64,000 nucleotides of DNA, taken from Helicoverpa zea (taxonomy: Eukaryota; Arthropoda; Insecta; Lepidoptera; Noctuidae). This document shows, piece by piece, positions 42,578-56,557 of this stretch (position 1 is its first letter; each line of letters begins with the position of its first letter). The translations under genes were made by a program, and so were the position numbers. A model generated the notes under the pieces. That model ran no database searches. It saw only the letters and a list, made by a program, of their open reading frames with translations, and was not told the DNA's origin. The stretch is taken from contig NC_061473.1 in the NCBI RefSeq assembly GCF_022581195.2, positions 6,386,001 through 6,450,000 on the forward strand. The letters run 5' to 3'.

Positions 42578-45500
42578 CAAGTGACGACATGACACTGACA
42601 AGCGTTGTCGCGCCGGATTCAAAGTGGACAGAGAAAAATGCAATTATTTGATAAAAAAACTTCGCATTTTCTTAAAATTAATATTTTTTCATATAAAATA
42701 GACGTATACCTACATCATACAAAGGAATTTAAAAATTTGTCATCATGCCTATTCCATACATGCTTCCAAGTTATTTGTAGTTATTTTTATTGCAAAAATA
42801 GTTTGAAAAGTAAATTGTCTATGTCCGTGTGTGTTGTGTAAATCTATGATAACTTGTCTTTGGAACTATTCAGTAATACAAGCAAGTCTGTGGTATTCAG
42901 TAATACTGCTAATATTGTAAACGCGAAAGTTGTATGTATCTATGGTTTCATGAAAAAACTAATAGATGGGTTTTCATGAAACGTTGCAGTAATATCACGT
43001 ACCATACTTACGCAAATCTGAAGTTCTTAATTATCCGCATCAAATCAAAGAAAAAAGATCATACAAATATCTGAATTGAGTACCTCCTCTTTCTTTTGAA
43101 GTCGGTTAACAAATCATTACCAAAAAAAAATAATACTATTCAATATGTTGCTAAAATAAAACGATTGGCCAAGAAACCCGCCGAAAATAAATCAAAATGT
43201 CAAATTGTTTTTTTTTCTTCAAATAATAAGACGTCTTTATTTTTGTGCCATCAATTTGTTCGGGTAACATATAATTATCTCGTTATTTCCATGATTTAAA
43301 GGCAGAACAATCGTCTCGTCTCTAAATTGGTTATTTCGTAAAATCGGCCATTTTGTACGAAATGTCGTAACTAACGTTCACACGCTCTATGCAACGTTAT
43401 TTTGTAATATTATAACGCGGTTTCTTTTTTTTGTGGGTCTTTGCTCGCACTTGGATATTAAATTATCTTTAGTTTTAGCAGATTTTTTAAAATAAAATTA
43501 GGATGTAATAGATGAAATTACTGGGAAAAGACTTTTCCACTAACTTTACAAAGCAAGATGGCGAATTGACCCAAAAAAATCTATACTTTTTGTCAATAGG
43601 TCAACATATTTGCAAGGCTTTTCTAAGTTGCTTGGGTAATTCCCTAACGACTTCATTTACTGAGATGCACCCGATTCAATAAAGTAATAGATATAAGTTA
43701 AATAACACAGGACAAAGTTTAGTTTCTACCAAGTTCTATCGATTCGAAATAATTCTTAACATATCAGTTTTTTTTTTAATAAAAATACTATTCAACAACA
43801 ATATTAATTCTACTGTAATTAATTTCGAATTCCGCTTCCTAGAATTAAAATAAAATACTGTCATGCGGTCCGGCAGTGGAGATTATGTTCATAATCATAG
43901 ACAATGACACTTGTTTTAATAGGTTCCATTTGTCGCATGCGCTATTCTATTTTCAAATTGATTTAATATTTTTTTTGGATAATAAGGCTCGTGATTGTTT
44001 TTTTCGGTATTTGGTATAAACTATTTTATGTTATTTTTGTAGGTTTAATTACAATTGAAATATAAATAAATATTAAGGATTTAAATGGGAACATAAAAAA
44101 AACGTATTGTTTTTGCATTTAATCCTAGTATTCCACAGATATCTATACGCTCCATGATTTCGAACTATTCGGTGATTGCAATTAAATGCCTATTTTTAGT
44201 AACAAAGTACAGTTCACTGCAACAAATATGTGACAATATCGACCAATAAATAACTAACATTATTTCGTTTCTAACTCCAAGGCGGTTCGGTTAATTAATT
44301 AAAACAAAACAAACATAAAATAATTATGTAATTATCAGTCAGCGGCGATTTCCTTAATTTTTGTTAGCGATTGCGTTAAAAACGCAACTGGTTATTTATA
44401 GATCGATATCGAAATATTATATAGTATTGTATCTGCTGTTACGTATGCCTATGATTTGCATAAAGTTGAATATTAAACAATAATATTAATCATCTCTAAT
44501 AATAGTGCCTCTGTCTAGTACAATAATCAATCAAATTACGAGTATATTCTTAATCATGTGTAAGAGATCAATAAGGGTTGGGACCTAAAAACTATCTTCA
44601 CCTTTTATTAGGTCAATTCTCATATAGTAAAAAAAAATTGTACTTAACAAACATAACCGTGTTAATACTGACCTATGAACTTTAACTATTACGAACAATC
44701 CCACAGCCCCGGCAAGCGTTTGCCTCCTGATTTTCAAAACAGGAAAAGTCAACAGATTTAAAAACCTCTACAGTTGTTATGATTGCATAGAATAAAACCA
44801 TATTTGCCATGTTGAACAATCTTCTAGTACAGAACACTCGCAAGCCATAGACAATGCATTGCGGCGATAAAACTCAATGGTCCTACACCGGCACATAAAC
44901 GGTTATTTCAACTTAACGTTATATACACATGCATGTCAAAATGTTACGGTTTTACGATAAAATGTAAGTGTTTTGTGTTGGTAGTTCGATATTGAAGTGA
45001 TCACTAGACGAATACATTTAAATTGCTAATATTTTAATATACATAGTATGTTGAAATTGATAATGTAAGCTGGGTGAGGTTGAATGTTTGTCTCTGAAAG
45101 ATACCATTTGCTAGCAAGCCTTACCCTATTAAATTGGTTCAATACCATGACAATAAATGGTAAATTTTATTTAATTAATGAAAATTGCAATATTATGGTT
45201 TGATGATAAGCAAGACCAACATAAATTAGTAATTTTTTCAGCACTTATCGATATAAATACTCTTTCCTAAAAAGGTTACAACATTCCTCACAACGGAACA
45301 GTGTTGCCAATTAATAAAACATCTAAAAATAAAAGGAATCGTACTTGCACGGCGAATTAATAAAATGTTATTACAAGAGTACAATAAAATCGCAATAATT
45401 TACGCCCATTGAAACCTGATGCAATATATTTCGGCCCTAAACACGCGAGTAATTGGACAAACGGTCTTCGCATGATTTATTCAGTCAGCCGCCATTTTGT

Positions 45501-46883
45501 TTGTATTTATGACGCTGCGTGTACCTTGCGACATTTTTTGTCAGCACCGTTTTATAAGGAAAAGGGGGAACGGTAAAATACAGGTTCTTGGTTTGGAATT
45601 TTCTAGAATTTTCCTGACAAAGATCAAGCTTTTTCTTGAAAATGGTTATTTATGCTCAACAAGGACTAGTATAAATATAAACAATACAAACACCCAAATT
45701 GAGAACTTCTTCCTTTTTGGGCAGTCGGTCAAAAATTGTGCCTTTCAGGAAGGTACCTATTTAAGGTGTAAGAAAAGGTTCTATATATTCTGGAAGACGA
45801 ATAAACATCAACTTTTAAATAATTCGTAATTTTGTGGTAATTCGTCATTTTGTGGTAATTCGTCATTTTGTGGATTTTATGGTAGAACACACCATTATAA
45901 ATTAATTTATGATTTACGTATGTCATATTAAAGTATTTGAGTTTTTTTGTGCTCGTTGAAGCGACTCGTTGAGAAATTCTTAAAGGTGAATGAATGTGAT
46001 AAAAGGCCATCCATATATGACGTAAATCATTTAAAATTAATGTTCATGTTTTTTTTTTATATGGTCACCTGTGATGGCTGGTTAAGCGTCAAAATTGAAT
46101 TATTTTTTGTGACTCTTCAATAGTTATTTACTCTCAAATATTTTTATTTTACTGATGATTTTTCTCGTTTTTCATCGTAAATAAAGTTGTGGTTGTAATA
46201 AAACATCATAATTTATGATTTGTTTATTCCAAAAGTTTATTTATATCTTTATTTTATTACTTTGAAGAACTTATCTATTTTACCCATTATAAAAGTGTGA
46301 AAATAAAAACTATAGACTCAATCACTCGGCTATAATAGAAAATATAGCGTATTAAAAAATAACCTCTTAAATTGTCGAGAAACCTACAATAGTTACCTAC
46401 AAGCTAGAAAATAAAATGTACTTGAAATATGAAAGAAGGTGCATTTCTGACACCACAATGTCTGCAAATCTGTTTCGCTACAAAGACAAAATACCTCGTA
46501 CCACAACCGGGCATTATATAATTCTCTAAAAGACAACTAACTTGGTTTATTTTCACCTGTCCGGGACCGGTCGGCCAATGCGGAAACATGTCCCGGGCGC
46601 GAACGTTGCTTTATTAATATTTCGCCGCGTCCGTTTCTGCGAAAAGACATTGTCCTTCTTGGAGCGACGACCTCAGATGTGACTTTTTGTTTGTTTATGA
46701 ACAGCCGCTTTGGCGGGAAAGAGGACATTTTTAATCTATAGTTTTGATTTTTTGTGAGTTTGAAAATGGAGATGAAACTTTTGTTTTCTCTTGCTTTTTA
46801 TTAAAATAGACCTTCATATTAAAATATTAAGTAATTTTTAATCTAATCTAAAAGACAAGGAAATTAATCATTAATTTTTCTTA
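42578..46883. other. non-coding stretch with repeat tails
   Basis: A Helitron-like fragment occupies 42905-43115 (TGCTAATATTGTAAACGCGA ... TTTCTTTTGAAGTCGGTTA). A related tail (GAACTTCTTCC..GGCAGTCGGTC) lies at 45700-45730. At 45820-45877 an 18-bp unit (TAATTCGTCATTTTGTGG) repeats three times. The frame 45497-45829 runs through these and is not called. Confidence 0.4.
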
Positions 46884-48273
46884 TAGTTCGGCCGTTCAGA
46901 GAATGCGTTCCTGACACCTATCAGTTAGTCAGGACTAGTGATGGGCACAACATAACACTGAGTTCGTTACCGTTCCCCCAAAATAAACCGCCGCATTATT
47001 TTAAGATTATTTTCGTTTTAAATTGGCGGAATCATTTAAAATTTATATTTTAGTTATTTAAGTGGAAACCAAAAAAAGGTAATATTCATATAATAAAATC
47101 GTTTTATTTATTCTTTGTTACAAAGTTACAATCTGTATTTCTATGCAATAAAGTAAGTACATTGAATTGAATGTGCGTACAGAATATTAATCAGACTCCG
47201 ATTCGCTTGAGGAGGTGGTGTCTTCATCATCATCTTCGCCTACGTGTATAATTATATTAGGTATTATCAATAACAGAATCAATCCTGATATCTCGGTCAA
47301 AACCTTCCAAAATCAGGTTTTTAGAGCTCTACCTCACTGGGACGCCATGGCGACGTCGCAAGCGGCACAGGTCTGGCTACTTCTGGCATCCAAATGTCGC
47401 CAAGTCGAGTGGCCATGGCGTCTCGACAGTCAATTGTTTACGTCGTCGCTCAAGAAATTGCAAGCTAATTGGCGACCACATTGGCGACTGTGTGAGGGAG
47501 GTGCGCTTTACCGTGTACATTATAGTGGCTACTGTGGCCACGTCGCGTCGCCAAGTTGCCACGGTAGCCAGAAGCCACATAGGGAACTGTAGCTCGTGGC
47601 CACGCCTCCAATTTGGCGACGTTGCGACGTTCCATACATTTCAATACTAACTGCTTGGATACGTAGCCGGCGACGTCGTCATTGGCGTCCTAATGAGGCA
47701 GGGCACTTAGTCTTAGCGCACGAAACGACAACAAACGACTATTTAGCGTCACAAAATGACGGCCCATGATGCCATTTGGGGTTACCAATTTCAACCTAAA
47801 TATAAAAATGCTACTTTCTTTCGCGCGTTCAGTTTGATCATACTTTTATTTTTATATTTCATAAAAGTTATCCTATAGTCCATTATTTTCAAATTCTTAA
47901 AAAGAAAAACAAAAAGTATTATTTTATATTATAAGTATAACTGTATAAGAACCATCAACCAGAACAGATTACGATACTTGCCTGTTATTTTTAGCACAGC
48001 ACTACAAATATAAAGCGCTGACATAACCTTGTAATAGCGCAGTATAGATTTAGAAAAATATTGTTTACCAAGTTATTTGACACTCAATTTGGCACAAAAT
48101 TACAACATTCATTGATTATTATTGATATAATAATGTTGTTTTAATGCTCAACAATTGTTAAAACGATAAACAACCAGCAAAAATATTTTTATCGTACTGC
48201 AACGCCATTACAAAGTTACGTCGTCAGTTCAATCGCGATGTGTCAGAAACGCATTCTCTGAGCGGCCGAACTA
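46884..48273. mobile_element. 1.39-kb TA-flanked inverted-repeat element
   Basis: Ends TAGTTCGGCCGTTCAGAGAA and its complement, with TA on both sides. The terminal repeat extends about 34 bp. The right 170 bp (from about 48100) match the small MITE at 56901-57127, whereas the left interior differs and contains other DNA, including the GC-rich nested element at 47326-47704. No transposase frame survives. It is best seen as a larger, chimeric relative of the small MITE. Confidence 0.7.
47326..47704. mobile_element. nested GC-rich MITE
   Basis: Imperfect terminal inverted repeats of about 33 bp: GCTCTACCTCACTGGGACGC then CATGGCGACGTCGC on the left, and the complement of GCCCTGCCTCATTAGGACGC then CAATGACGACGTCGC on the right. 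The interior is dense in GGCGAC/GTCGCC words. The 125-codon frame at 47215-47592 overlaps it and is not a gene. Confidence 0.7.
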
Positions 48274-50364
48274 TAGGTATCTATTTCACAATAAGGTCAC
48301 TGTAGCAATTTCAGCAATATGACCATAAATAATTTGTAAATTGGTTTTAGCCATAACTAATAAGTTTTTAATTAAAGCCTTCGATAATTTAGAATTTTAG
48401 ATTGTTAACAAAATAAATAAGATTAGATCAAAAATATAAATAAGATATATTGTAATTGTTATTTTTACGTTTATCAAATTGAAATAAATAACATCCAATT
48501 TCGAGTTTATTTACTTTTTGATCCTAAATAATATTGTTCTTTTAAGTATGGGTTATTCAATTACATGCTTAATTTATGTTAAAAGGCGTGATTCGCAGTC
48601 CCATAAACAGCCGTTTACACTATTATTATTTATTCTGAGTATTTTATATCTTTAATCAAAGTTGTTTGTGTATAGAAAGGTGGCCTTTTTGACATTGAAT
48701 TTTAGTCAGTGAACCCTTAAATAAGAAGGAGATAAGTTAATCAACTTTTAAATGATATATTTTGATTAATAAACTTTGACATTGATTTTTGGTACGAATT
48801 GTGTAAAAAAAATACTATTAAAAACACACGAAGACTATACTTTATAAGCGACTTTCCTAAAAACATAGGAGGTTCCCAATGCAGAAGTTTATACTCATTT
48901 CTTTTTACTTTTTATTTATTTATTAGGTACTCCAACAGCAATACATACACAGAAGTTATAAAAGATACATTCCAAATTACATTACAGGTTTGTATGCCTA
49001 TATTTACTTAGGAACAGTACAATTTTGTCGCAAGTCCCTTATAATAAACGTCAAAAATCTACCATTCTCGGTAGTTGCCGAACATAAATAAATCTGTGTA
49101 TAAAAATCTCTAGTCACAGGACAACAAGCTTCGCATTGTAAGCTATATCTGATGATGCTGAGGTCGTCACAATCGCCTCCAGCGATCGCCGCTCACTTCC
49201 GATCCTCTTGACACTTGATGTGTCAATCTAGTCACCGGCTTTGGTAGTTAATTAAAATGTTTGATACGTAATAGGTTGAAGTGATTGATTTTTTATTTCC
49301 GGAGCGTCTTTCATTAAAATATAGCAAAGATTTTGCGATCCAATCGGCGATTTTTAATGGCAAATGGGTGAGCATCTTGTCATGACAAGATCTTCCGTTC
49401 AGGCTCTTTAAACTAGTAAGTTCCGCCTGTCATGATTGCTAGAGATAGGTAGTCGTTTCATGAAAAACACTGGTATTCAGCTGTATCCTGTTAAATTGGA
49501 ACCAAACATTAAATAGTTGGGAAAAGGCTGGACGTTTATATGGGGTGTAGAATAAAAGATCCAACTGAATTATCTAGTTCGTCCCATCAGTCAATTTCAA
49601 TACCAAGATACCACTATAGTTAAGTTAGTTACGAAATCAAATATTTTTCCTTCTATCACTGAGTGAAATACCGCCAGACAGTACGACGCCCTTAATTAAA
49701 TAAAAAACCAGATACGTATCTGCAAAAGTTCCGAGTAGATATCAACAATAACTACCTTGTACCCATTATGAGATAACAAGACGTAATAAGGACACAATTT
49801 CTTGACACCAAGCGTAATTTGCAAGCAGTATTTGAGATCGCAAGATACGTCCATATCGCTCGATCTATGTACACTTTGGTACTGAGAATTTCTGCGGTGA
49901 AAACTGGCAACACAAGCGCGGTGATTTATTTGTATGGCAATACTTGGTCCTCGTGGTACTTAATGTTGTTGTGATTATGTAATGCTTTATTGTTTATGTT
50001 TAATATGCAATTGTATAAAGGTTTATGACAATCTGTTGGCAGGAACACATTAATTTTGGTTGAATGTTCCTTGTTGCAATAGGTAGCTAAAGCAAAGGTT
50101 GCACATTCTTTTCTTAAAACCTAAGAAGATTGTATACACCCAGATTTTTATAAAAAACAGCACTGAAACTTAGGTACCAATACAAATGTTCCATGTCTTC
50201 CTCTTCTTACCCTGTTCCCAATTTATTTAGGGTCGGCACAATATGTTTTCCGATGAAAGGTACTCCTTTCCTTCAGCCAGTCAGTCCTTTCCTATTAATA
50301 TTCAGATTCAGACCCTTTATATTATATTGAAGTCTGGTTTTCATCAGTTCTTGTGTTGTTCCAG
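48274..50364. other. non-coding stretch, end of the proposed long intron
   Basis: A degraded SINE-A copy lies at 49360-49525. A CpG-containing patch at 49150-49215 is unexplained. The last 30 bases form the pyrimidine-rich tract of the acceptor that ends at 50364. Confidence 0.4.
49360..49525 (+). mobile_element. SINE-A fragment, degraded
   Basis: AATGGGTGAGCATCTTGTCA at the start, then GGTAGTCGTTTCATG..AAACACTGGTATTCAGCTG and ATAGTTGGGAAAAGGCTGG. Divergent and internally deleted. Confidence 0.65.
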
Positions 50365-50461
50365 ATTCACAATGGAGTCGACGCCGTACGTGTCGGCCCA
50401 CTGGCTGTCCGCATTCGTTCTTCTCTGCTCATTCTTCTCCACACACACACTTGACACTAAG
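50365..50461 (+). CDS. signal-peptide exon of a secreted or membrane protein (partial)
   Basis: The acceptor TTCTTGTGTTGTTCCAG ends at 50364. The exon opens with 7 untranslated bases and ATG at 50372 in a CACAATGG context, then 30 codons to AAG^GTAAGT at 50462 (phase 0). The peptide has a short polar start, a hydrophobic core (LSAFVLLCSFF) and a small-residue region (STHT) with probable cleavage before LDTK: a typical signal peptide. So little 5' UTR in this exon means the transcript starts in an upstream exon, and the recursive splice candidates at 10690 and 31531 fit an intron of at least 40-50 kb before it. The family cannot be recognised from 30 residues. Confidence 0.75.
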
Positions 50462-53400
50462 GTAAGTTACCATTTCACATAGAGCGTTAGAGTTTTAAAG
50501 AAATATTCAGCGTGGGTATGGGTGTTATAAAAGTCCCCTGGTCTTATAAACGGTTAAAAAAAATATTACATAGTGATTTTACATTTGTTTAAAGACAAAA
50601 AATAAAATAAAAAATGGTTGGTGTAATTCAAAATTATTTACGTAAAGTGGAGTTTAGATAACACCCAATTTATTACAATACAAACAAGCTTTTATAATTA
50701 CAATTTGAACACAAATTCACATACTTTTTAAATGCGTAATATCCTTAAATAGGTGCCTCTCACGACCCAATAAGCATGAACACAAACGTGTTGAAATATA
50801 TTGACATAATCTCCGGTTTAACAGATATTAGACAATAAATAACAAACGTATAAAATATTATGAAAAGTCATAAACATCTAACGAAATCGACGCTTGACAT
50901 TCTGAGTATTTAATCGTGATAAACAGTGTGTTCTGTACGAAATTTTGGCAAAAACCGGCTTTCTTTCTCTGTACCTCATTATACATGCAAATGTAATGTA
51001 AAATTATTAGTTGCCTGATGAGCCAAAACACGTCTCCATGCCAAATGCGAAATCGTTTTATAATAATTTCTGGTCAAGTTTCGTGTTGGGATCCTTAAAA
51101 TTGTAATTAAAAATCACATTTTATTTGGTAACTCGCAACCTCTTAGTTACAGACCCCAACGCGTTTATTAAACATCTTATTTTATAAATATGATCTATAA
51201 GTATTTGCTAATTTTAACGAACACCTGTAATTTTTATATGTGTCGTAATATTCTGATTGGCTACCTGCAATGTCTACCACGTGCTGTGTTCTTTTTACCT
51301 TAATTATTATAGAGTTTATGAAAAGTCCATTGAAAAAGCGCGGGATAATTTGACAGCTGTCAAGGGTCGGCGGCCATATTGGCAAAAGTGTGCAAAACAC
51401 GTGACTTATCGGCTGCCGTGCAGTTGTTGCCGTAATACGGATTTTTTTCGGAAGTTATACGGCATTCCAGTGGCTCGCACGTACATACATAATTCATGTA
51501 GTTACCGCATTACTTTCACTGTATCTGTGGTATTAAAACGTTAGTTTTGCGAGATCTTTTGCAAAACTACTAACATTTTCAAGAGAACCATAAATAGAGT
51601 ATTTTATTTTATAATGAATGAGCGAATCGTTGATTTATTGTGAGTTTAAATAGCCACAAACCACAAAATTACGTTAATAGATGAGTTAGTTTTAAAATAG
51701 CAATACTTTCTGTTGGCCTTTTGACATTTGAGCGTCATCAACCTATCGTTAACTCAAACTGATGTTTATTACACACGTTTAGGCCCATTTCACCAATAGC
51801 TAAAACGTCCGTTTTTCTTAAACCAACTGTTAACTATTTATTTGCCTTTTGGGCACGATCGCCGCTGATAGATGCGGATGAGTTTTATGACGCAGTTTTA
51901 ATTTTTCCCCTTTTTTATAATTTCTAAAAATATTTAGATTAGGTAGGATATGCAGATAAGTAGAATATGTGTGTATAAGTAAATAAATTGTTCACTTTGA
52001 AAATTGAACGTGAAAATTCCTTGTTAGGTAACAGTTTTGAGAAACTGACGTTTATGTTGTCGATGAACTTGGGCCTGAATTAGTGGAAAAAGTTTGACAT
52101 GATGTTATTGTCATTTAAGGATGTTTGGACATTGTAACATTGATCGTTCGAACACCTTTATAACGACTGATTGACCATTTTTTTGCGATCAATCGGAGGT
52201 GATTTTACTGGTGAAAAAAATTGTGTTATTCACACCGTTTTTTTTCTATATTCAAAAAATAAATACGTAAATGAAGTTTGTTTAAACAATGAGATGAGGT
52301 GGATCTAGAATATCTTTTCAAATGTAAATAGAAGTTAAGTATGTGAAAACCAGACGCCTGCTTAATCCGTTTAAAAATAATTACAAACACCTTATAACTG
52401 TATGAACTAACACTTTTTCTCTTCACCAATAGCGTTAGTTTTTGCTCAGATCCGCATCAGTAGTCCTGAAGGCGATAACAGTTTCACATAATTGTAACAC
52501 ATTACATTATATAAAGTTAAGTAGATTCATTCATTATAAGCCACCATCAATGAACATAATACTGTTCTATTTCTGCTATCCGAGTCCTATGTCATTAAGA
52601 ATCAGGGCAATATTTACCAACAACAACAATACTTTTATGTATAAAAAACACATATGAAGAGCAATTTATCTTTATTCTCTACAGAATCATGATCCCCCTT
52701 TTACTTCAGTTAACTACTACTATATTAACCTCATCGTTTACAAATCACGTCTCCACCAAACGTATTTACCCAGCCATTACCACGCCTCTATTATATCATA
52801 TTACTTTATCTCGTAAACATTTGAGAAGTCGGCCAAAACCATACGAAGTCGCAAAGTCATAACAGTCGAACAACTGATAGTAAGCACCAGTCGGCATTTG
52901 GTGTCAAACCACGCCCCGTGATCGGTTTCATAAGCAACCGGTTCATATTAATGTGATGTGACAACATTTATTGTTGCTAGTGTGTTCACACCTTTATTTT
53001 GTTGAGTCAGAGTTCTTGTGATGGGTTTTGACAATAGATACTTTAGATCCGAAAACTTAAACGTTACTTTATTTAAAGTCTGACATAAAAGTCTTTCTTG
53101 AGCAGCAATTTATGCAAGTGTGGCAATGATAGAATGATGTTGATGTATTTTTCCGTAAGAGGGTGTTTGAAGTTCAATTTGCAGCTCAAAGATTGGAAGT
53201 TTAGAAGGAATCCAGAGATAAAATATATTTACTATTTATTTAAGCTAGAGGAAAGAGTTTTGCGTAATATCTTTGTAATAAGAGTGAATGTTTAACCATG
53301 GGATAGCTTATCGATAACATAGGTTTTACCTGACTCTAAAGATAGGCAGATTCCATATAACATACCCCTTTCATCGAATCCAAAAGGCGTGTATCCACAA

Positions 53401-56382
53401 TACGGTAACAAGACAAAATACGATTTACATATTGATTTTGTCATCGATCAGGAAACAATTAAAGCTTCAGAACAAAGCCAAAAACTATGCAAATAATTTC
53501 CATTATAAAAACAACGATATATTAGTTTCTAGTCAAAGAGCACATTAAGACGAACAACTGACCAGCATTGTTTAGACAAGATGAGTTTAAATAAGAAGTC
53601 TATCTGTATGGAATAGTAATTGAGAGCTATATATTTCACTGACATTAGAATAGATTTATTTACATTGAATTTAACGTGGTTTGCATAGGAAAGTGATTCC
53701 GTGTAGATACTCCGCTTTTTGGCTCGAGATCAGGGAAATTCGACGAAACCAATAGCAAATATATCGACTTTACAGGGACGATCCTAAGCTCGTGTGACAT
53801 TGAAGAATAGATTTATAAGTGACTTTCGACATACATAAGCACAATTAATATAAATGGATTTAGTTTATACGATAGCTATATTCTCCTTTTCATTAATTAA
53901 TTTAATTTAATACAAGATAAGGATGCGTTTATAGAATCAATTTGAAAATAATACATTTATTTTGGGTTTATTAAAATGGCATGCCCCAAGGTACTATTCC
54001 GGGTGATACGTGATAATAAGTCAGTTCAGAATTTCCTAGTATTGGAATCCAGATTTTATTTTGTTAGTTATGGCGGAAATGCGACTTGTTACAGTTATTT
54101 ATAGCCGTTAGCCATAAGACCAGTAAAGCGGCAATTTCTCATAAAATTTTCTTGTTCCTTTGAAATATCTCAACAATCGACAAGACCTATTCGATTTTAT
54201 AATTGAATCGATTAGCGTTTTCCGTTTGCTAATTGGTGTAGGTTCGATTCCTGTTATTAGCAATGACGGAGTTGCATTGATCGGAAGTCCGTGGATATTA
54301 ATTTTGTTGACTTTGCACCGCAATTTTCGTCCATATTACTAAACTACCTGTATTTATGACTCGATGTGGCAGTATGACATTTTGTATGGTAATTGATTTT
54401 TGAAGGTGAAAATGAATGTTGGGAAATCGATTTTATGTACCTGTCTGTGCAGGCCCTTTGTTTGGTAAGTGCTGACCAAGGTTATAGATGGGTCGATAGG
54501 TTTTTACCATTGAATACCTCCATTCATATTGTTGCATTTCATTCCATCGCTGACATTCTACAGCTGTCAAAGAAAATGCTGTCTGACAAGAAACTAGGTG
54601 CAACTGAAACCTCATTGCACAACGGCTTACTCATCAGAAACTGCCCTTCATGAAGGGTCACCTCTTTTTCGAAACCACAAGTTCATCTTGACATTTTCTT
54701 AATAATTGCAAGTATGCTTCGATTAATTTGAAAAAATCGTTACACTGTAGGTTTTAAATCAATCGTGATGTCGTATGGTGACCCAGATCTGTACAAGTTT
54801 TTTGTATGGTTTTGCGTAACTCTCTCATCGTTCATCGTGGCCTTATTCGGGTAAAAAGGCCATATGTGTGAACGTATTGGGTGCAGTAAGAATCTTATGT
54901 GTGGTTTGAGATATATCTGGATTTGGATGCTAGGAATTTGGTTTAGAGAGGATCATTGACTAATGATGAAGTTTTCTAATAAAAAGAGCTATTGTATAAG
55001 CTACTTTTAAGCAAGTATTGTTAAAAGGAAAAATGTACCTTCGTAGTTCGTGTAGGTTATAATTTCTGCTCTGCATAAAATTATTGTAATTAAATATGTA
55101 AATTGAATTAAAAAGTAACAACAAAAAAGCTCATACATCATTGCTGCGGTTACTCCTCTATAACTTATAAGTCCACTGCCATAATTCATTTAAATATTGA
55201 CAGCCCAATGCCCGCAGAAAATATTGCAGGAGCTACTCCAAATCACCGTTGGAAATTGAACCTTATTACTTAGTATATAAGGTTGTGAATATACGGGTTT
55301 GCCACACACGAACCAAAGGGCCGGATCGTAAAGTTGAAGGACAATACTTTCCTTGACTTTTGTTTGTGTGAAGCCATTCTCATGAGACTTATTAAGGCTT
55401 TCAATAAGTTATTGCTTCAACACTGGCCTTATTGAATTTCCATTCATGCCGGGTATAAAACCAGTGCTCTATATGACGGGAATCATATAGAGCATTGGTT
55501 GGTGTAACGTATGTATACTAATATTATAAAGCTGAAGAGGAACAGGAACTGGTGGTCCAACTTCAAAAAAAAGAGATCTCTTGTCCGAATGCGCAAAGAT
55601 GTTCCCAAGGTACACAGCTATACAGTAATAGAACTTTGAAGAATATCTAAACTTAGGTGTAGATGAATCTAATGAATTCCCTTTATGAAGTACGATACAA
55701 CCTTTTATATGCGTAGACATCTTTACAAGAGAGTAATAAGATTTTTTGTACAGAATCGATGTAATTTATACAAAAAAGTTCCAAAGCAGTATTTCGTGAT
55801 TAATCAGAGTGATCCATCTCACTACATAAGGATTTAAAACTTAAAAGAAACACTATTTACATTTTGTTCCAAAGATGAGTCAGAATTTATTTATATTTTT
55901 TTCTCGTTACCATAGCAACCAAAGTTACTATGCTAAAGATTATGTATGTACAAAAAATAATAACAAATGTAGTTGAATTATGAATTATTAATGAGGCTCT
56001 TACTATAATGGGAGTACTTCGAGATATGAATGGATTCGATGAGATTATAACTCTTAAATGATTTAATACTAAGTTAGAAGGAAGGTGGGCTCTTATGAAT
56101 AAAATATGTGGTTTAATATGAATTTGAGACCGTTCAGTGACCTGAGAGAGTAATCGGAAACAGATGCCTGTAATAGAGATTCAAAAGTTACAGTTTAGTA
56201 TCTCACTAAGACTTCGTGCACCCGGAAAAGATACCAACGCCAATAACCTACCTCGATAAGCAGACTATCTAAAACTAAAAGAGTTCTGCAAATCGCATTA
56301 GTGGTTCCTGATATTAGCGCGATCAAGCAAACAAACAAAGAAATATACGCTTGCAACGCTGTTCTGTTTTTTTATCACTTTA
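50462..56382. other. non-coding stretch, start of the next intron
   Basis: No further exon of the signal-peptide gene is recognised. A CpG-richer patch at 51340-51480 contains CAGCTG, GGCGGCCATATTGG (YY1-like on the minus strand) and CACGTG; it is open on the plus strand but has no motif. A Helitron-like start lies near 55510-55540 (TATACTAATATTATAAAGCT). The box-B-like GGTTCGATTCC at 54241 has no tRNA structure around it. Confidence 0.35.
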
Positions 56383-56557
56383 AGGGTCAATTCCCACTGA
56401 AAGAGCAGCGGCCGGCAGCGGCCGGCAGCGGCCGTAATTGCAAGGGATTGAGCGCGAGCGCGGCGGGCCGCGCGGCGCCGCGCGGCGCCGCGCTCTTACA
56501 TTTTCCGTGCTCTTACGGCCGCTGCCGGCCGCTGCTCTTTCAGTGGGAATTGGCCCT
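56383..56557. mobile_element. GC-rich MITE with ~43-bp terminal inverted repeats
   Basis: AGGGTCAATTCCCACTGAAA..AGCAGCGGCCGGCAGC on the left is mirrored on the right with one difference (AGGGCCAATTCC). Inside is a second palindromic block built from GCGCGGCGCC. The element is strikingly GC-rich against its surroundings. No target duplication can be assigned safely. The two overlapping frames through it are not genes. Confidence 0.75.

Noticed and set aside
47215..47592. 125-codon plus-strand frame
   Set aside because: It covers the GC-rich nested MITE, which explains its openness and composition.
54236..54262. tRNA or SINE box B (GGTTCGATTCC)
   Set aside because: No second promoter box, no cloverleaf and no SINE body on either side.
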